A DNA stretch of 5,179 nt from an uncultured Bacillaceae bacterium (GTDB lineage Bacteria; Bacillota; Bacilli; Caldalkalibacillales; Caldalkalibacillaceae), in contig CALBTX010000211.1 in assembly GCA_937967685.1 (NCBI GenBank), forward strand, positions 1 to 5,179, in the 5' to 3' direction. The position numbers were made by a program, and so were the translations under genes. Within the stretch, counting starts at the first letter, position 1. Each line of letters starts with the position of its first letter. Positions 1 to 5,179 of this stretch are shown one piece after another. The notes under the pieces are model-generated. The model saw nothing but the letters and a program-made list of their open reading frames with translations. It did not search any database and had not been told where the DNA came from.

Positions 1-140
1 GCAGGATCATCAGCCGGCGCTTCTGTTCCAGGTGTTTCTGTTCCCGGATCGTCAGCCGGATCTTCGGCCCCGCCGCAGGCGGCTAAAGCGAAACTAACGG
101 AAACCAACATGACCAACAACAGCAATAATCTCTTTTTCAT
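1..140 (-). CDS. Lipoprotein of unknown function, N-terminal part (gene runs off the left edge)
   Basis: The visible 46 codons begin MKKRLLLLLVML and form a typical lipoprotein signal peptide. A basic n-region (K2, K3, R4) is followed by a hydrophobic core at residues 5-19 and the lipobox LAAC at residues 19-22, so C22 would be lipidated and become the mature N-terminus on the outer face of the membrane. After C22 comes an acidic, Pro/Thr/Gly-rich linker (residues 23-46) with repeated PADDP and PGTE units, the kind of flexible tether seen before the folded domain of many Gram-positive lipoproteins. The start at 138-140 is supported by the site GAAAGGGG (149-156) eight bases upstream. The folded domain is outside the window, so the protein could be a solute-binding protein, a lipoprotein cytochrome c or something else; no function is assigned. 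It lies 102 bp downstream of pyc on the same strand. Confidence 0.9.
   Translation of the reverse strand, partial: MKKRLLLLLVMLVSVSFALAACGGAEDPADDPGTETPGTEAPADDP
4..59. repeat. Short direct repeats in the lipoprotein linker
   Basis: Two copies of GGATC(A/G)TCAGCCGG lie at 4-17 and 46-59, 42 bp (14 codons) apart with one mismatch. Between them TTCTGTTCC occurs twice (21-29 and 36-44), 15 bp (5 codons) apart. All spacings are multiples of three, so the units repeat in the protein as PADDP and PGTE motifs. The array may continue beyond the left edge. Confidence 0.7.
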
Positions 141-177
141 TGTGTAATCCCCTTTCTTTTTATCGTTAGTTTCGCTT
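86..177. repeat. Perfect 14-bp inverted repeat around the lipoprotein start
   Basis: The left arm AAGCGAAACTAACG (86-99) is the exact reverse complement of the right arm CGTTAGTTTCGCTT (164-177), with 64 bases between them. In the leftward transcript the 5' arm lies in the leader. The 3' arm lies in the signal-peptide codons for Val-Ser-Phe-Ala (V15 to L19). The loop contains the ribosome-binding site and the start codon. The arms are seen directly; a regulatory role is an inference. Confidence 0.8.
149..156 (-). promoter_or_regulatory. Ribosome-binding site of the lipoprotein gene
   Basis: Read on the minus strand the site is GAAAGGGG, separated by eight bases (ATTACACA) from the ATG at 138-140. 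It fixes the start codon. It lies inside the 64-nt loop enclosed by the 14-bp inverted repeat at 86-99 and 164-177. Confidence 0.75.
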
Positions 178-189
178 ATACTTTTCGTC

Positions 190-218
190 TTTATACCTCC
201 TTTTTGGGGGGCGTTGGA
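190..218 (-). promoter_or_regulatory. Possible promoter of the lipoprotein gene (weak call)
   Basis: On the minus strand TATAAA (195 to 190) matches a sigma-A -10 box in five of six positions. The possible -35 boxes are poor: TCCAAC with a 17-bp spacer, or TTTCCA (220 to 215) with a 19-bp spacer. If this -10 is used, transcription would start near position 183 and leave a leader of about 43 nt. The alternative is that the gene is only read through from pyc, since no clear terminator is seen between them. Confidence 0.25.
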
Positions 219-242
219 AAAATTTATGATCATAGACCTACC

Positions 243-3200
243 TTATTCTGCCATCACGAATAACAAATCATCCGTCTCGATTTTATCCTGTTCAGATACG
301 GCAATGCGTTCAATGACACCGTCTCTCGGCGCTTGAACGGTCGTTTCCATCTTCATCGCTTCCGTAATCATGACCGGGTCGCCCTTTTTCACTTCGTCCC
401 CCGCTGAGTGCAATATTTTCAATACCGTTCCCGGCATGGTGGCCCCGATTTGATGCGGATCGGCCGGATCCGCCTTTTCTTTGGTGAGGATCTCTCCTCC
501 GGCATGTTGATCGATGATGGCAATTTCTCTCGGCTGACCGTTCAATTCAAAGTAAATCGTTCTCGTGCCGTCTTTTTGCAGGTCGCCAATCGAAATCAAT
601 TTGATCAACAATGTTTTGCCTTGTTCAATCTCGACCATCGTCTCTTCACCGGGGCGCAAGCCGTAGAAAAACGTCGGCGTCTCGAGCGGGGACACATCGC
701 CGTAGCGCCTGCGGTGCGCTTCAAAGTCTTCAAATACTTTCGGGTAGAGCACGTAGGACAGTCGCTCCTGCATATTGAATGAACGGCCGAATTTTTCTTC
801 CAGGGTTTGACCGATTTGTTCAAAATCGACGGGCTCAAGCAGCTGTCCGGGTCGGCAGGTGATCGCTTCCCTGCCTTTTAGAATAATCTTTTGCAATCTT
901 TCAGGGAATCCTTGATACGGCTGGCCTAAATAGCCTTGGAAGAATTCGATGACCGAGTCGGGAAAATCGAGGGATTCCCCGCGCTCATAAATGTCTTGTT
1001 CGCTTAAGTTATTTTGGACCATGAATAAAGCCATATCTCCGACCACTTTGGAGGAGGGGGTCACCTTGACGATGTCCCCAAACATCTGGTTCACCGTCTG
1101 ATACATCTCTTTCACTTCTTGAAAACGGTCCCCCAAACCGACGGCTTTGGCTTGCTGTTGCAGATTGCTGTATTGGCCCCCGGGCATTTCATGCTGATAT
1201 ACTTCCGTGCTGCTGGACAACAGGCCGGCCCCAAATTCTTGATAATACTGACGGACATCTTCCCAGTATTGGCTCAGTTTGTCCATGTTGGCCAGGTCGA
1301 GTTGCGGCTGGCGTTCATGCCCCTCCAGACCGGCCAAGAGGGCATTCAGGCTCGGCTGAGAGGTCAGCCCGGACATGGAGGAAAGGGCGACGTCCACAAT
1401 ATCGACGCCGGCTTCGACCGCTTTTAAGTAAGTGGCCACACCGTTTCCGCTGCTGTCGTGCGTATGCAGATGGATGGGCAGATCGACCGCCTCTTTCAGG
1501 GCGGAAATGAGGTCGTAGGCGGCAAACGGTTTTAAGAGGCCGGCCATGTCTTTAATGCCCAAAATATGAGCACCCGCCTTTTCCAATTCTTTGGCCATGT
1601 TGACATAGTAGTTCAGATCATATTTTGTCCGGGAAGGATCATGGATGTCCCCGGTGTAGCAAATACTGGCCTCGGCGATTTTGCCGCTCTCCCTGACGGC
1701 TTCGATCGCCAGTTGCATGCCTTCAATCCAATTCAGGCTGTCGAAAATGCGGAACACATCGATCCCGCTTGCGGCCGATTGACGGACAAATTCCTGGATG
1801 ACGTTGTCCGCATAGTTTTTATAGCCGACCGCATTGGCGCCGCGCAGCAACATTTGAAAGAGCAGATTGGGGATTTTTTCACGCAGCTGCTTCAGCCGGT
1901 CCCACGGATCTTCTTTCAGGAAGCGCATGCTGACATCGAAGGTGGCCCCTCCCCACATTTCCAAGGAAAAGAGGTTGGAGGCCAGTTTGCCGGTGGCCTC
2001 GGAAATGGTCAGTAAATCCCGGGTGCGCACGCGCGTGGCATACAATGATTGATGCGCATCTCTGAAGGTTGTATCCGTCAAAAGGACGCTTTTTTGGGCT
2101 TTGATCCAGCTGACGAGCCCCTCGGCCCCATGTTCATCAAGCAGTTGTTTCGTGCCTTGCGGATAGTCCTGAGCATAAGGAACGAGCGGAACGCGCGGTG
2201 CCGGGTAAGCGGGCTTGTGCTTCACCTTTTCCAGCCCCGCTTCGTTGACCATCGTTTGACCGATAAATTTTAGAATTTTTGTGCCTCGATCGCGTGGTTC
2301 ATGCAGTTCAAAAAGTTCAGGCGTTTGATCCACGAAAGAAGTATGATAGTCGCCTCTCAAAAACGCTTCATGCTCGACGACGTTCACCAGGAAGGGAATG
2401 TTTGTTTTCACGCCGCGAATGCGGAATTCTTTCAAATTGCGGGACATTTTGGAGGCGGCTTGTTCATAGGATACGGCATGCGTTGACAGTTTGACCAAGA
2501 GTGAATCGTAATGCGGAGAGATGACCGCATTCGGAAAACCGTTCCCGGCATCGAGGCGCGTGCCAAATCCTCCCGCCGTCCGATAAACGAGCAGTTTTCC
2601 CGAATCGGGCATGAAGTCGTTCGCCGGATCTTCAGTCGTAATTCGGCACTGGATGGCATAGCCTCGACAGGTGATCTTTTCCTGAGGCGGAATATTAAGC
2701 ACCTCGTCGTGCAAAGCATGTCCGGCAGCGATTAAGATTTGAGACTGAACGATGTCAATGCCGGTGATCAATTCCGTGATCGTATGTTCGACCTGCACCC
2801 TGGGATTGACCTCGATGAAATAATAGGCACCGTCATCGGTGACAAGAAACTCAACCGTCCCCGCATTGACATAGCCCACATGGCGCATGAGCCGCACGGC
2901 CGCGCTGCATATCTCCCGGCGCAATGCATCCGACAGGCCCACGCTGGGGGCCACTTCGACCACTTTTTGATAGCGGCGTTGAACGGAACAGTCCCGCTCA
3001 AACAAATGCACGAGATGGCCCGCTTGGTCACCCAAAATTTGGACTTCAATATGTTTAGGATTCTCCACATATTTTTCCACATAAACGTCGGCATTACCGA
3101 AAGAGGAACGGGCTTCCGAACGGGCGCGGTTGTACGCCTCCTCCACTTCATCACGGCTGCGCACAATGCGCATCCCCCGGCCCCCGCCGCCGGAGGCCGC

Positions 3201-3698
3201 TTTAATAATGAACGGATAGCCGTGTTCTTTAGCAAACAGCAGAACCTCCTGCAGAGAAGATACCGGATCTTCCGTGCCGGGAATGACCGGAAGTCCGGCA
3301 GCCAAGGCCTGTTTTCTCGCCTCTACCTTATCGCCGAATTTTTGCAGCAATTCAGGGGAAGGACCGATAAAGACAATCCCCTCTTCGGCGCATCTTCTGG
3401 CAAATTCAGCGTTTTCAGACAGAAACCCGTAGCCGGGATGGATGGCCTCCACTTCATGCCGTTTGGCAATTTCGATGATCCCTTCCATATCCAGATAGGC
3501 CTCAATCGGGCCTTTTCCCTGGCCAACGAGATATCCTTCATCCGCTTTGAAACGGTGCAGGCTGGTGCGATCTTCTTCCGAATAGATGGCCACGGTACGA
3601 ATATTCATTTCCGTACAGGCCCGGAATATGCGGATCGCTATCTCACCCCGGTTGGCCACTAATATTTTGGAAAATGGTTTGCGCTGCGACATGCTCAT
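243..3698 (-). CDS. pyc: Pyruvate carboxylase, biotin-dependent, full length
   Basis: The 1151-residue cytoplasmic enzyme carboxylates pyruvate to oxaloacetate using ATP and bicarbonate, the main anaplerotic feed of the TCA cycle. The biotin carboxylase domain (about 7-455) starts with KILVANRGEIA and has the ATP-grasp glycine loop at 170-175 with K166, the ERDCSVQRR segment at 234-242, K245, and the active-site run E296, N298, R300, E304. The carboxyltransferase domain (about 537-805) has the RDAHQS motif with metal ligand D547, the lysine normally carbamylated (K716 in GIKDMAG), and ligands H745 and H747; T880 matches the catalytic threonine. A conserved C-terminal region follows, then the biotin carrier domain (about 1083-1151) with EAMKMET, where K1116 (351-353) is the biotinylation site. 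The tetramer is usually activated by acetyl-CoA. No frameshift or missing key residue is seen. The start at 3698 has a good SD; M3 is a second, less likely start. The symbol pycA is used in Bacillus. Confidence 0.97.
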   Translation of the reverse strand: MSMSQRKPFSKILVANRGEIAIRIFRACTEMNIRTVAIYSEEDRTSLHRFKADEGYLVGQGKGPIEAYLDMEGIIEIAKRHEVEAIHPGYGFLSENAEFARRCAEEGIVFIGPSPELLQKFGDKVEARKQALAAGLPVIPGTEDPVSSLQEVLLFAKEHGYPFIIKAASGGGGRGMRIVRSRDEVEEAYNRARSEARSSFGNADVYVEKYVENPKHIEVQILGDQAGHLVHLFERDCSVQRRYQKVVEVAPSVGLSDALRREICSAAVRLMRHVGYVNAGTVEFLVTDDGAYYFIEVNPRVQVEHTITELITGIDIVQSQILIAAGHALHDEVLNIPPQEKITCRGYAIQCRITTEDPANDFMPDSGKLLVYRTAGGFGTRLDAGNGFPNAVISPHYDSLLVKLSTHAVSYEQAASKMSRNLKEFRIRGVKTNIPFLVNVVEHEAFLRGDYHTSFVDQTPELFELHEPRDRGTKILKFIGQTMVNEAGLEKVKHKPAYPAPRVPLVPYAQDYPQGTKQLLDEHGAEGLVSWIKAQKSVLLTDTTFRDAHQSLYATRVRTRDLLTISEATGKLASNLFSLEMWGGATFDVSMRFLKEDPWDRLKQLREKIPNLLFQMLLRGANAVGYKNYADNVIQEFVRQSAASGIDVFRIFDSLNWIEGMQLAIEAVRESGKIAEASICYTGDIHDPSRTKYDLNYYVNMAKELEKAGAHILGIKDMAGLLKPFAAYDLISALKEAVDLPIHLHTHDSSGNGVATYLKAVEAGVDIVDVALSSMSGLTSQPSLNALLAGLEGHERQPQLDLANMDKLSQYWEDVRQYYQEFGAGLLSSSTEVYQHEMPGGQYSNLQQQAKAVGLGDRFQEVKEMYQTVNQMFGDIVKVTPSSKVVGDMALFMVQNNLSEQDIYERGESLDFPDSVIEFFQGYLGQPYQGFPERLQKIILKGREAITCRPGQLLEPVDFEQIGQTLEEKFGRSFNMQERLSYVLYPKVFEDFEAHRRRYGDVSPLETPTFFYGLRPGEETMVEIEQGKTLLIKLISIGDLQKDGTRTIYFELNGQPREIAIIDQHAGGEILTKEKADPADPHQIGATMPGTVLKILHSAGDEVKKGDPVMITEAMKMETTVQAPRDGVIERIAVSEQDKIETDDLLFVMAE

Positions 3699-3704
3699 AT
3701 CTAG

Positions 3705-3712
3705 CTCCCTTC
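3705..3712 (-). promoter_or_regulatory. Ribosome-binding site of pyc
   Basis: On the minus strand GAAGGGAG ends six bases before the ATG at 3696-3698. The spacing suits this ATG better than the in-frame ATG two codons further in (3690-3692), which would lie 12 bases away. This sets the protein at 1151 residues. Confidence 0.75.
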
Positions 3713-3754
3713 AGTTGGTCTATGACATTTATGTTGTGATCATGTTTTAAGCAT

Positions 3755-3772
3755 CCTTGTCAGAGAACAAGG
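3755..3772. other. Small hairpin in the ftsW-pyc gap
   Basis: CCTTGT (3755-3760) and ACAAGG (3767-3772) form a 6-bp stem with a 6-nt loop, 17 bp beyond the ftsW stop. In the leftward direction it is followed by ATGCTTAAAAC rather than a run of U, so it does not look like an intrinsic terminator. A CTGACA box (3758-3763) overlaps it and resembles a -35 element, but no matching -10 sits 16-18 bp downstream. No pyc promoter could be placed in the gap, which fits, but does not prove, readthrough from ftsW. Confidence 0.4.
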
Positions 3773-3789
3773 AGAAAAAACAATCATTG

Positions 3790-4914
3790 TCAATCAGCTC
3801 TCGTATAACGAGACACATTCAAGAGAATGCCGACGGAAATCATCGTCAGCAGCAAGGAAGAGCCCCCATAGCTCAGAAAGGGCAGGGCAATTCCGGTCAC
3901 CGGCAGGAGTCCGCTGGCGACCCCTATGTTGATCAACGTCTGAATGCCGATCATGGAAACGATCCCTATGCCCAGCAAAGTGCCAAACGAATCAGGCGCT
4001 TCTGTGGACACCTTGATTCCCCTTAAAATGAAGCATAAGAACAAAACCAAAACGAAAATAACACCAATCAGGCCCAATTCCTCGGCAAGAACGGCGAAAA
4101 TAAAATCGGTATGAGCTTCAGGCAAATATAAATATTTCTGGATGCTGTTGCCAAACCCGCTCCCAAACACCCCGCCGTTGCCAATGGCATACAGAGACTG
4201 GATCAGCTGATATCCGTCTCCACTGGCATCTGACCAAGGATCGCGGAATGATGTCAACCGTTCCAGGCGGTATTGCGCACTGAAGGTAAAGAGAAAAAAC
4301 AAAACAACGCTTAAGAGCCCTAACCCAAACAGGTGTTTAAACCTCGCTCCGGAACAAAACAGGATGACCATGGAAAAAATGATTAAAGACATCGCTGTAC
4401 CCAAGTCGCGCTGCAAAAGAATCAAAAAGAAAAAGAGCCCGACAATAAAGAGCGGAGGGAGAATCCCCCTCATGAAATGATCAATGTATTCCTGTTTTTT
4501 GGAATAGATTGAAGCCAAATAAATAATTAAGCCAAGCTTAACAAATTCCGAAGGCTGTATGGTCACAAAACCAAGATTTAACCATCTCTGTGCGCCTCCC
4601 CTGGCCACACCCAAATCAGTCAGAACGAGAACCATCATGACCAATAATACGAGAAGCAATGCCGGAACGGTTTTCCGGTAGATACGGTAGGGAATGTTCA
4701 TTGTTATATACATCAGAAAAATGCCGATCACAGCCCACATCAATTGCCGTTTAAAAAAAAAGGAACTGTCTTCAAAATCCATATAAGCCTTGATTTGACT
4801 CGCACTGTAGATCATAACCAAACCGAGCCCCAAGAGCATAAAGGTAATGATCATAATGGTAAAATCGGGTTGTCCTTGTTCATGTTGTTGATTTTCCGTC
4901 TGACGTTCTCTCAT
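3790..4914 (-). CDS. ftsW: SEDS-family peptidoglycan glycosyltransferase, probably FtsW
   Basis: This 374-residue integral membrane protein belongs to the FtsW/RodA/SpoVE family, which polymerises lipid II into glycan strands with a partner class B PBP. After a hydrophilic Gln/Glu-rich tail (1-16), about ten membrane segments can be read, roughly at 17-38, 56-75, 83-102, 124-138, 151-168, 172-189, 195-213, 272-298, 310-335 and 344-368, with a large outer loop at 214-270. The loop ends in LPEAHTDFIFAVLAEELG, which holds the conserved aspartate D270 (codon 4105-4107) required in this family. The family signature runs from N329 to S353 and ends SYGGSS. The usual QPDLGT motif reads QRDLGT here (168-173). 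Sequence alone does not separate FtsW from SpoVE; the neighbouring pyc, as in Bacillus, favours FtsW. The ATG at 4914 is chosen for its SD; a GTG at 4950 would add 12 residues but has no SD. Confidence 0.93.
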   Translation of the reverse strand: MRERQTENQQHEQGQPDFTIMIITFMLLGLGLVMIYSASQIKAYMDFEDSSFFFKRQLMWAVIGIFLMYITMNIPYRIYRKTVPALLLVLLVMMVLVLTDLGVARGGAQRWLNLGFVTIQPSEFVKLGLIIYLASIYSKKQEYIDHFMRGILPPLFIVGLFFFLILLQRDLGTAMSLIIFSMVILFCSGARFKHLFGLGLLSVVLFFLFTFSAQYRLERLTSFRDPWSDASGDGYQLIQSLYAIGNGGVFGSGFGNSIQKYLYLPEAHTDFIFAVLAEELGLIGVIFVLVLFLCFILRGIKVSTEAPDSFGTLLGIGIVSMIGIQTLINIGVASGLLPVTGIALPFLSYGGSSLLLTMISVGILLNVSRYTRAD

Positions 4915-4920
4915 GGTCAA

Positions 4921-4929
4921 CCTACCTTC
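4921..4929 (-). promoter_or_regulatory. Ribosome-binding site that decides the ftsW start
   Basis: On the minus strand GAAGGTAGG stands six bases before the ATG at 4912-4914. The upstream in-frame starts have nothing comparable. The GTG at 4948-4950 has no purine-rich site at the right distance. The ATG at 4942-4944 has GGGG directly against it, too close to function. The shorter, 374-residue protein is therefore preferred. Confidence 0.65.
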
Positions 4930-4936
4930 GCTTCCA

Positions 4937-4958
4937 ATTGACATCCCCACAGGTCAAT
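4937..4958. repeat. Small dyad just upstream of the ftsW ribosome-binding site
   Basis: ATTGAC (4937-4942) and GTCAAT (4953-4958) are perfect inverted copies with a 10-nt loop, ending seven bases before the ftsW SD. A further GGTCAA lies at 4915-4920, between SD and start codon, and repeats the GGTCAA at 4952-4957. The arms are short enough to be chance. Confidence 0.35.
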
Positions 4959-4984
4959 CCAAGGGTATACGGCCGGTTTCAATA

Positions 4985-5026
4985 AGTATATTATTCGAGA
5001 ATAATGACCGATTTCCCTGCCGTTAA
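4985..5026 (-). promoter_or_regulatory. Possible ftsW promoter region (weak call)
   Basis: Two overlapping sigma-A-like candidates are visible on the minus strand. One is TTAACG (5026 to 5021) with a 17-bp spacer to TATTCT (5003 to 4998), each matching four of six. The other is TATACT (4990 to 4985), five of six, but with no good -35. Either lies downstream of the leftward terminator-like hairpin at 5063-5107, where an ftsW promoter would be expected. Confidence 0.25.
4990..5005. promoter_or_regulatory. 16-bp dyad in the ftsW upstream region, possible operator
   Basis: ATTATTC (4990-4996) and GAATAAT (4999-5005) are perfect inverted copies around a 2-bp centre (GA). The dyad overlaps both weak ftsW -10 candidates. 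Symmetry of this size is typical of a dimeric repressor site, but the sequence does not match the Fur/PerR, CIRCE, CcpA or LexA consensus as I know them. It has a TTC/GAA core like CodY boxes but the centre is one base wider. The regulator is unknown. Confidence 0.35.
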
Positions 5027-5064
5027 CACCAATTAATTTTTTTGCAGTCGTTAATCAACACCAA
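5021..5064. repeat. Imperfect direct repeat upstream of ftsW
   Basis: CGTTAACACCAA (5021-5032) recurs as CGTTAATCAACACCAA (5049-5064), the second copy carrying four extra bases (TCAA). The copies are separated by an AT-rich stretch with a run of seven T (5037-5043). No function is known. Confidence 0.5.
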
Positions 5065-5107
5065 AAACCCGGTTTTGTCGGACAGAAGACCTGATCCAAA
5101 CCGGGTT
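5063..5107 (-). terminator. Leftward intrinsic terminator or leader hairpin upstream of ftsW
   Basis: AACCCGGTTT (5066-5075) and AAACCGGGTT (5098-5107) form a perfect 10-bp stem with a 22-nt loop. Read leftward, the GGG at the end of the stem is followed by five U (5067 to 5063), the pattern of a rho-independent terminator. Read rightward it is followed by TTAAAAA, so it would not terminate that way. It would end a leftward gene lying mostly beyond the right edge and insulate ftsW. The long loop and short U-run make it weaker than a textbook terminator. Confidence 0.55.
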
Positions 5108-5114
5108 AAAAATA

Positions 5115-5123
5115 TGCTATAAT
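5115..5123 (+). promoter_or_regulatory. Extended -10 promoter facing right
   Basis: TGCTATAAT (5115-5123, preceded by TA) contains a perfect TATAAT at 5118-5123 with the TGn extension one base upstream, which lets sigma-A promoters work with a poor -35. The hexamer 17 bp upstream (TCCAAA, 5095-5100) is indeed poor. The predicted start is near 5130. The transcript would leave the window after about 50 nt, and no ribosome-binding site for a rightward gene is seen before the edge. Confidence 0.5.
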
Positions 5124-5128
5124 GGATG

Positions 5129-5167
5129 GGCGATTTTTAAGAGGCCGAGCAGATCTTAAAAATCGCC
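5129..5167. other. Perfect 14-bp stem-loop at the right edge
   Basis: GGCGATTTTTAAGA (5129-5142) and TCTTAAAAATCGCC (5154-5167) pair perfectly around an 11-nt loop. If the promoter at 5115-5123 is real, the transcript begins at the foot of this stem, so it would be a 5'-terminal stem-loop (mRNA stabiliser, start of a structured leader, or of a small RNA). There is no U-run on either side, so it is not a normal terminator. Read leftward, the arms also contain stop codons at 5156-5158 and 5137-5139, either of which could end an unseen leftward gene. Confidence 0.7.
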
Positions 5168-5179
5168 GCTGTCATTGGC

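Noticed and set aside
196..202. Perfect Shine-Dalgarno-like AAGGAGG on the minus strand 56 bp upstream of the lipoprotein start
   Set aside because: No ATG, GTG or TTG follows within the useful distance, so it serves no visible gene. It directly abuts the TATAAA candidate and may be chance.
196..210. CCTCC-TTTTT-GGGGG as a hairpin terminator after pyc
   Set aside because: In the leftward transcript the arms give CCCCC against GGAGG with a central C-A mismatch, and no U-run follows.
2739..3662. Long open frame (307 codons) on the plus strand, opposite the biotin carboxylase part of pyc
   Set aside because: It is antisense to a strongly conserved enzyme domain, its product resembles no family I know, and long antisense frames arise from the codon bias of GC-rich genes. 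The same applies to the shorter plus-strand frames within 408-2735 and 3757-4026.
225..3727. Similar sequences ATGATCATAGACC downstream of pyc and GGTCTATGA upstream of it, as inverted repeats flanking the gene
   Set aside because: Only about nine bases match without a gap, over 3.5 kb. This is expected by chance, there is no target-site duplication or transposase, and pyc is native by context.
5122..5179. Open frame on the plus strand from an ATG at 5122-5124 to the right edge
   Set aside because: It has no ribosome-binding site, its ATG overlaps the TATAAT box, and the arginine-rich product is read straight through the 14-bp stem-loop. Nothing supports translation.

Overview
The window looks like a piece of a Bacillaceae-type Firmicutes chromosome. 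The evidence is purine-rich Shine-Dalgarno sites of the GGAGG type, a lipoprotein signal peptide with an LAAC lipobox, a single-chain pyruvate carboxylase close in length to the Bacillus enzyme, and the gene pair ftsW-pyc, which is also adjacent in Bacillus subtilis (ylaO/ftsW-pycA). A genus cannot be given from the sequence alone. All three recognisable genes are read leftward (minus strand), in the order ftsW, pyc, lipoprotein.

Layout from right to left. Positions 4951-5179 are non-coding as far as can be seen and are dense in structure. They hold a perfect 14-bp stem-loop at 5129-5167, an extended -10 promoter facing right at 5115-5123, a leftward terminator-like hairpin at 5063-5107, an imperfect direct repeat at 5021-5064, a 16-bp dyad at 4990-5005 and a small dyad at 4937-4958. 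Next come ftsW (3790-4914), a SEDS-family peptidoglycan polymerase, a 91-bp gap without an obvious terminator, and the full-length pyruvate carboxylase gene (243-3698) with all catalytic residues in place. A 102-bp gap follows, again without a convincing terminator. Last is the 5' part of a lipoprotein gene (140 to beyond position 1), with a signal peptide and an acidic Pro/Thr/Gly linker; its function cannot be read from this fragment.

ftsW serves septal cell-wall synthesis and pyc serves oxaloacetate supply. They share no pathway; their adjacency is a conserved chromosomal arrangement, and they may share a transcript because no terminator separates them. No mobile element, CRISPR array, tRNA or rRNA was seen, and nothing amounts to a new multi-gene system. 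The signals most worth checking are two perfect 14-bp inverted repeats. One encloses the ribosome-binding site and start codon of the lipoprotein gene. The other lies exactly where a rightward transcript would begin near the right edge.
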